Source: Bacteroidota bacterium
GTDB lineage: Bacteria; Bacteroidota; Kryptoniia; Kryptoniales; JAKASW01
DNA: 9,357 bases
Direction of reading: 5' to 3'
NCBI GenBank assembly: GCA_021785235.1
Contig: JAJYGB010000329.1
Location: 1 to 9,357, forward strand
Shown: positions 6,782 to 9,357 of the stretch, one piece after another
How positions within the stretch are numbered: the first letter of the stretch is position 1
Layout: each line of letters starts with the position of its first letter
Notes under the pieces: generated by a model
Told to the model about the DNA's origin: nothing
The model's input: the letters and a program-made list of their open reading frames with translations, nothing else
Database searches by the model: none
Translations under genes and position numbers: made by a program

Positions 6782-7747
6782 CTAAGAAATCACCTTCCTC
6801 ATGATCGCAAATCTTCTCGTCTCCCTGAATCCAAATTTCGAATAGACCTTGGCCGCCGTATCGTCGGTCCACAGAACGTAAGCGTTATGGAGTCCCTTCG
6901 CGCGCATGTGTTCGAGCGTGCGTCCTAGCAAAACGGTTCCAATTCCCTTTCCCTGGGACATGCCGGCGACGCCGAAGGGGCCGAAATGAGCGCCTTCAAA
7001 CTGGCAGTACCCGATTACTTCTCCCGAGTCCGTCCCGCTTCTTCCCGAGACGGCGAGAAAAACCTGATCCGGCTGGAAGATCCCTCTCGTCAGGTCGCGT
7101 AAGTTCGCCCGGGAAACGCGCACCCAGTCGGCAGGCATGTTCGCTTCCAGGAATTTCATGAACGAGAGAAGGAGATCGCGTGAATAGGTCGTTATCTCCA
7201 TACCGCTTTGCCTCAGGCGAGATTCCTTTTCTTCAAGTTCAGGCGTGACTTTGAAAAGTGCCAACGATGCATCCATGCTCAACGGCCGGTAAGTCTCCTC
7301 GAAACCGAGCTTCTTCAGCAAAGAAATCGCGGCAGGATACTCATTCACGTCGACTCCCGGCACGAGATAGCCCGGCGCGTAAGTGGCGACGAAGCATTCT
7401 TTCTTCCCCATCGAGCGAAATCGTCCGATGAGAGCTGAGAACATCCTGGTTGCGAGTCCGTTCTCCCGGTTGCCGGAGGCGACACCGAACGCGGTTATCC
7501 AGCAGCGGTCTTGATGGGGATCGTGGTCTCCGAGGGGAACCCGGCGCGGGTAGGCGCCGACGACAAAACCCACAACAGCTCCGCCATCCCGGGCGACCAG
7601 GAAAGTATTCTCGTCGAAGTTTTCGTCGAGCAGGACGCGTGCTTCAAGTGTATCTCGCGTAACCGCATCGAGGGGATTGACTCTGTTCCACAACTCGATC
7701 ACGGGCTCAATGTCGCGATCGCTCACCGGAGTCACAGAAATATCCAT
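6782..7747 (-). CDS. Tandem-GNAT N-acetyltransferase, copy 2
   Basis: 321 residues, cytoplasmic, two GNAT domains. The N-terminal domain has LLDENFD (39-45), WITAF (83-87) and the loop NRENGLA (93-99), a less canonical acetyl-CoA loop. YAPGYLVPGVD (123-133) follows, with LLKKLGFEETYRPLSM near its end. The C-terminal domain has HFGPF (254-258) and SQGKGIG (264-270), a textbook QxxGxG loop, so acetyl-CoA binding is best supported there. The same landmarks occur in the same order in the protein at 3647-4630, which shows the two are paralogues. The start at 7747 is supported by GGAAG 7 nt upstream (7755-7759). It is the first gene after the intergenic regulatory region. The acceptor is unknown; double-GNAT enzymes include MshD of mycothiol synthesis, but no MshA or MshC is present here. 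Confidence 0.87.
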   Translation of the reverse strand: MDISVTPVSDRDIEPVIELWNRVNPLDAVTRDTLEARVLLDENFDENTFLVARDGGAVVGFVVGAYPRRVPLGDHDPHQDRCWITAFGVASGNRENGLATRMFSALIGRFRSMGKKECFVATYAPGYLVPGVDVNEYPAAISLLKKLGFEETYRPLSMDASLALFKVTPELEEKESRLRQSGMEITTYSRDLLLSFMKFLEANMPADWVRVSRANLRDLTRGIFQPDQVFLAVSGRSGTDSGEVIGYCQFEGAHFGPFGVAGMSQGKGIGTVLLGRTLEHMRAKGLHNAYVLWTDDTAAKVYSKFGFRETRRFAIMRKVIS

Positions 7748-7771
7748 GTCAGATCTTCCATCGTGCAGGTT

Positions 7772-7781
7772 GGTTGCAACC
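7772..7781. promoter_or_regulatory. Palindrome GGTTGCAACC upstream of GNAT copy 2
   Basis: A perfect 10-bp palindrome located 25-34 nt upstream of the GNAT ATG, just before its Shine-Dalgarno. Its size and position would suit a repressor half-operator or a small 5'-leader structure. The regulator is unknown and chance occurrence is possible. Confidence 0.25.
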
Positions 7782-7886
7782 GTAACTTAAGACCGGAGAT
7801 ATTGTCGCTCAAAAAAGGTGGTCCTGATGTGAGAAAGGGAGATAATACGGTCGGCTTCTGAAGAAACACACGCTTGGGCAGGATGA

Positions 7887-7917
7887 GTCCGAAAAGCGGA
7901 GCTTCAAACTTTTCGAC
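7887..7917. repeat. Inverted repeat/hairpin in the leader of the GNAT-led cluster
   Basis: Arms GTCCGAAAAG (7887-7896) and CTTTTCGAC (7909-7917) pair over 9 bp with one bulged base, around a 12-nt loop. It lies between the promoter candidate and the GNAT start, so it would be in the 5' untranslated leader. No T-run follows it in the minus direction, so it is not an obvious terminator. Confidence 0.4.
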
Positions 7918-7960
7918 AGGCCGCGAACACCGCAAACCTCCATTAGTTAGCTCTTTCATT

Positions 7961-8000
7961 CCGGTTACGCCGACCATTCAGTCGGACTTCCCGGTTACCG
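7961..8000. promoter_or_regulatory. Direct CCGGTTAC repeats, candidate operator
   Basis: CCGGTTACG at 7961-7969 and CCGGTTACCG at 7991-8000 share 8 identical bases and start exactly 30 bp apart, about three helical turns. Between them is the inverted repeat CCGAC-N6-GTCGG (7970-7985). A related AACCGGTCA lies in the promoter spacer at 8023-8031. The spacing suggests binding of a dimeric or multimeric regulator downstream of the promoter candidate; no regulator gene is in view. Confidence 0.35.
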
Positions 8001-8013
8001 CAAAAATCCTAAG

Positions 8014-8042
8014 AGTCTACTCAACCGGTCATTAATTATCAA
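8014..8042 (-). promoter_or_regulatory. Candidate sigma70-type promoter for the GNAT-led cluster
   Basis: Minus-strand TTGATA (8042-8037, 5 of 6 to TTGACA), 17-nt spacer, then TAGACT (8019-8014, 4 of 6 to TATAAT). The spacer includes the ACCGGT palindrome. It points at the GNAT start 267 nt away, giving a long leader with a hairpin. If the host is Bacteroidota, its promoter consensus differs and this match would mean less. Confidence 0.35.
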
Positions 8043-8113
8043 GAAGATTTTTTAACGAGCCCGGATCCGGTCGATCTCTCGAGTACCACGATGCGAGGAA
8101 TGACCGCGAATTT
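8039..8113 (-). pseudogene. Possible remnant of a LacI-family regulator C-terminus
   Basis: A 24-codon open stretch bounded by stops reads VIPRIVVLERSTGSG before a short basic tail and TGA (8041-8039). This resembles the usual LacI/GalR-family C-terminal ending (PxLVVRESTG). No start codon is present, the upstream frame is closed by TGA at 8116-8114, and the palindromic repeat lies immediately beyond. It could be the tail left by deletion of a regulator of this locus, or chance. The match is short, so confidence is low. Confidence 0.25.
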
Positions 8114-8140
8114 TCAGTAGTAGCCCAATTCGGAAGAAAT

Positions 8141-8218
8141 CTCTCGCGAAGACGCGAAGCTCGCAAAGAAAGGGATGAAATTGTATCTCCTTTGCGGTCG
8201 TTGCGGCTTTGCGAGAAA
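8141..8218. repeat. Imperfect palindromic repeat with 9-bp CGCAAAG units
   Basis: The left arm (about 8141-8171) reads TCTCGCGAAGACGCGAAG and on to TCGCAAAG; the right arm (about 8188-8218) is its imperfect reverse complement (about 22 of 29 positions match). Each arm is built of three roughly 9-bp units containing CGCRAAG. The transcript could form a long hairpin about 30 nt past the POT stop codon. Such CGCAAAG-type inverted repeats recur between genes in many environmental genomes and produce spurious frames reading LAKPQRPQRR and FASFASSRE, as one does here. A role in 3'-end protection or termination is possible; there is no T-run after it in the minus direction. Confidence 0.7.
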
Positions 8219-8250
8219 AAAGGCCCTCAAACTGAGCCAGTACCGGATTT

Positions 8251-9357
8251 TCATCCCGCGCTCGATCTTTTCAGCCTGCCCATCGAAGTCATTACGATCA
8301 CTCCCGCGAGAATGGACGTAAATACCAACAGGAGAAAGAATTGCCACAACTGCCACTCGGCGAAAAATCTTCCGACGAAGCCCGACAAATAACTTCCGGT
8401 CGCCTGGGCGGCGAACCAGGCTCCCATCATCGCGCCCTTCATTCTGGGCGGCGCGACCTTCGAAACGAACGACAACCCGATCGGGCTCAGGAACAATTCG
8501 GCGACCGTAATAACGAAGTACGAGGTTATGAGCCAGTAGGGGCTGACATGCGGGAAATTCGAATGTCCGACGGACGCGTACGCCGGAAGGCCTATCGAAG
8601 CGAGTATGAGCACCACGAAAGATATCGCTTCAACGTTCACTCCGATCGCCATTTTGACCGGCGAGGCCGGCTCTTTGGCCTTTCTCCCCATATAACCGAA
8701 GATTGCGACCAGGACCGGCGTGAGGAAGATTATGAATAGCGGATTAAAAACCTGGAAGCTTTCGGGTGAGATCTGGTTCTCCCGCGGGAAACCGACGACT
8801 TTGACTATCATCGTAATCAGGGCCGCCAGCATCACGACCGCCCCGGCCATCCTGACTTTTTTGCCGGACGACTTCGATATCGTAATCGAAAACGCAAGGA
8901 GGATAGCCAGAATCGACAGCAGCGAAAGCGGATCAAAGAGAAGATATGTGAATCTTCCGACGTATGAAACGGTGTAATCCTTCGCGAACAGCGTCAGCGT
9001 GTAACCGTTCTGATAGTATGCCATCCAGAAGAAGATTATCGACAAAAAGACTATAAGTAGTGAGATTATCCGGTTCTTTTCTTCTTCTTTGGATATCTGG
9101 AAATCGGCAGAGCCGGTCGAGGTCCGGCTTCCGATTCGATAGTCGGCCATCTTGTGAAATCGCCTGAAAGACAGGAAGATCGTTATCGCGAGGAGCATTC
9201 CGACGGACGCTGCTCCGAATCCCGCGTTATAGGCGTGTACGAGCGAGAGATGATAGTTGTTCATCATGAACGTCTTTATCGAGGAAGCGGCGATAGGTCC
9301 GAGGAAGGCGCCAACATTTATGCCCATGTAGAAGATGCTGAACGCCGCGTCTTTGAG
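8251..9357 (-). CDS. POT/PTR2 family proton-dependent oligopeptide symporter, 5' end beyond the window
   Basis: The C-terminal 368 residues of an integral membrane, proton-coupled di/tripeptide transporter of the major facilitator superfamily. The frame is open to the right edge: the 10 codons before the internal Met at 9327 read LKDAAFSIFY, joining MGINVGAFLGP to form the POT signature FYMGINVG. Further seen: FFWMAYYQNGYTLTLFA, matching the family FWxxxxQ helix, and AELFLSPIGLSFVSKVAPPRMKGAMMGAWF, the conserved late helix with its SPIGLS and APxRxxxxxMGxWF pattern. About 9-10 hydrophobic spans are visible. Roughly 100 N-terminal residues, including the ExxER proton-coupling motif of helix 1, would lie outside. 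It is separated from the cluster by 500 bp and a repeat, so probably an independent transcription unit. Confidence 0.92.
   Translation of the reverse strand, partial: LKDAAFSIFYMGINVGAFLGPIAASSIKTFMMNNYHLSLVHAYNAGFGAASVGMLLAITIFLSFRRFHKMADYRIGSRTSTGSADFQISKEEEKNRIISLLIVFLSIIFFWMAYYQNGYTLTLFAKDYTVSYVGRFTYLLFDPLSLLSILAILLAFSITISKSSGKKVRMAGAVVMLAALITMIVKVVGFPRENQISPESFQVFNPLFIIFLTPVLVAIFGYMGRKAKEPASPVKMAIGVNVEAISFVVLILASIGLPAYASVGHSNFPHVSPYWLITSYFVITVAELFLSPIGLSFVSKVAPPRMKGAMMGAWFAAQATGSYLSGFVGRFFAEWQLWQFFLLLVFTSILAGVIVMTSMGRLKRSSAG

Larger units (their letters stand above)
7748..8250. other. Intergenic regulatory region between the POT gene and the GNAT-led cluster
   Basis: About 500 bases with no convincing intact gene. 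From the POT side it holds an imperfect inverted repeat (8141-8218), a short LacI-tail-like reading frame (8039-8113), a sigma70-like promoter candidate (8014-8042), direct CCGGTTAC repeats (7961 and 7991), a short CCGAC/GTCGG inverted repeat (7970-7985), a hairpin (7887-7917) and a palindrome GGTTGCAACC (7772-7781) just upstream of the GNAT start. An 81-codon minus-strand frame (7977-7732) crosses it and overlaps the GNAT start; its composition does not look like protein. Confidence 0.5.

Noticed and set aside
6618..6872. 84-codon minus-strand frame through the GNAT/NagX spacer
   Set aside because: It begins inside the 3' end of the GNAT gene in another frame, has no hydrophobic or motif content and no Shine-Dalgarno at its start. 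Its last 13 codons matter only for the NagX frameshift alternative.
7732..7977. 81-codon minus-strand frame upstream of GNAT copy 2
   Set aside because: It overlaps the GNAT start, covers the hairpin and operator-like repeats, and its translation shows no recognisable domain or balanced composition.
8114..8356. 80-codon minus-strand frame reading LAKPQRPQRR and FASFASSRE
   Set aside because: It is the translation of the palindromic repeat joined to an alternate frame of the POT gene, a common annotation artefact.

Overview
The window is a bacterial chromosomal segment of about 50% GC. Every gene I can support is on the minus strand, so transcription runs from high to low coordinates. There are no rRNA or tRNA genes, no CRISPR array and no transposase. 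No gene fixes the lineage. The mix of a PIG-L deacetylase, a NagX/HGSNAT-type membrane acetyltransferase, an SSS symporter with a tiny partner and a CBM32-bearing glycosidase, plus a CGCAAAG-type dispersed repeat, suggests an environmental, glycan-using bacterium, perhaps of the Bacteroidota/Ignavibacteriota side (FCB group). That placement is inference.

Layout from the right edge leftward: (1) the C-terminal three quarters of a POT-family proton/oligopeptide symporter, cut by the window edge (9357-8251); (2) a ~500 bp intergenic region (8250-7748) with an imperfect palindromic repeat, a possible fossil of a LacI-type regulator tail, a sigma70-like promoter candidate, CCGGTTAC repeats and a hairpin; (3) a tandem-GNAT acetyltransferase (7747-6782); (4) a ~140 bp spacer; (5) a NagX/HGSNAT-like transmembrane acetyltransferase whose conserved N-terminus is open but has no ATG/GTG/TTG; (6) a PIG-L family deacetylase-like protein; (7) a second tandem-GNAT acetyltransferase, paralogous to the first; (8) an SSS sodium:solute symporter; (9) a 53-residue membrane protein overlapping the symporter 3' end; (10) a secreted GH51/GH39-like glycosidase with a C-terminal F5/8-C (CBM32) domain. 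Genes 5 to 9 are packed with a 1 nt gap, two 4 nt ATGA overlaps and a 14 nt overlap; gene 10 follows after 33 nt. This is almost certainly one operon.

Read together, the cluster looks like a carbohydrate-use operon centred on acetyl-group handling: an exported glycan-binding protein, a sugar or sugar-acid symporter, an N-deacetylase-like protein, a membrane acetyltransferase that moves acetyl groups from cytoplasmic acetyl-CoA to an amino sugar on the outer face, and two soluble double-GNAT enzymes. The likely substrate is an N-acetylated amino-sugar glycan or glycoside, but no gene names it. Two enzymes lack a canonical catalytic residue: Gly at the glycosidase nucleophile position, and Gly for the PIG-L general-base Asp. 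The system may therefore do non-standard chemistry or use some members for binding only.
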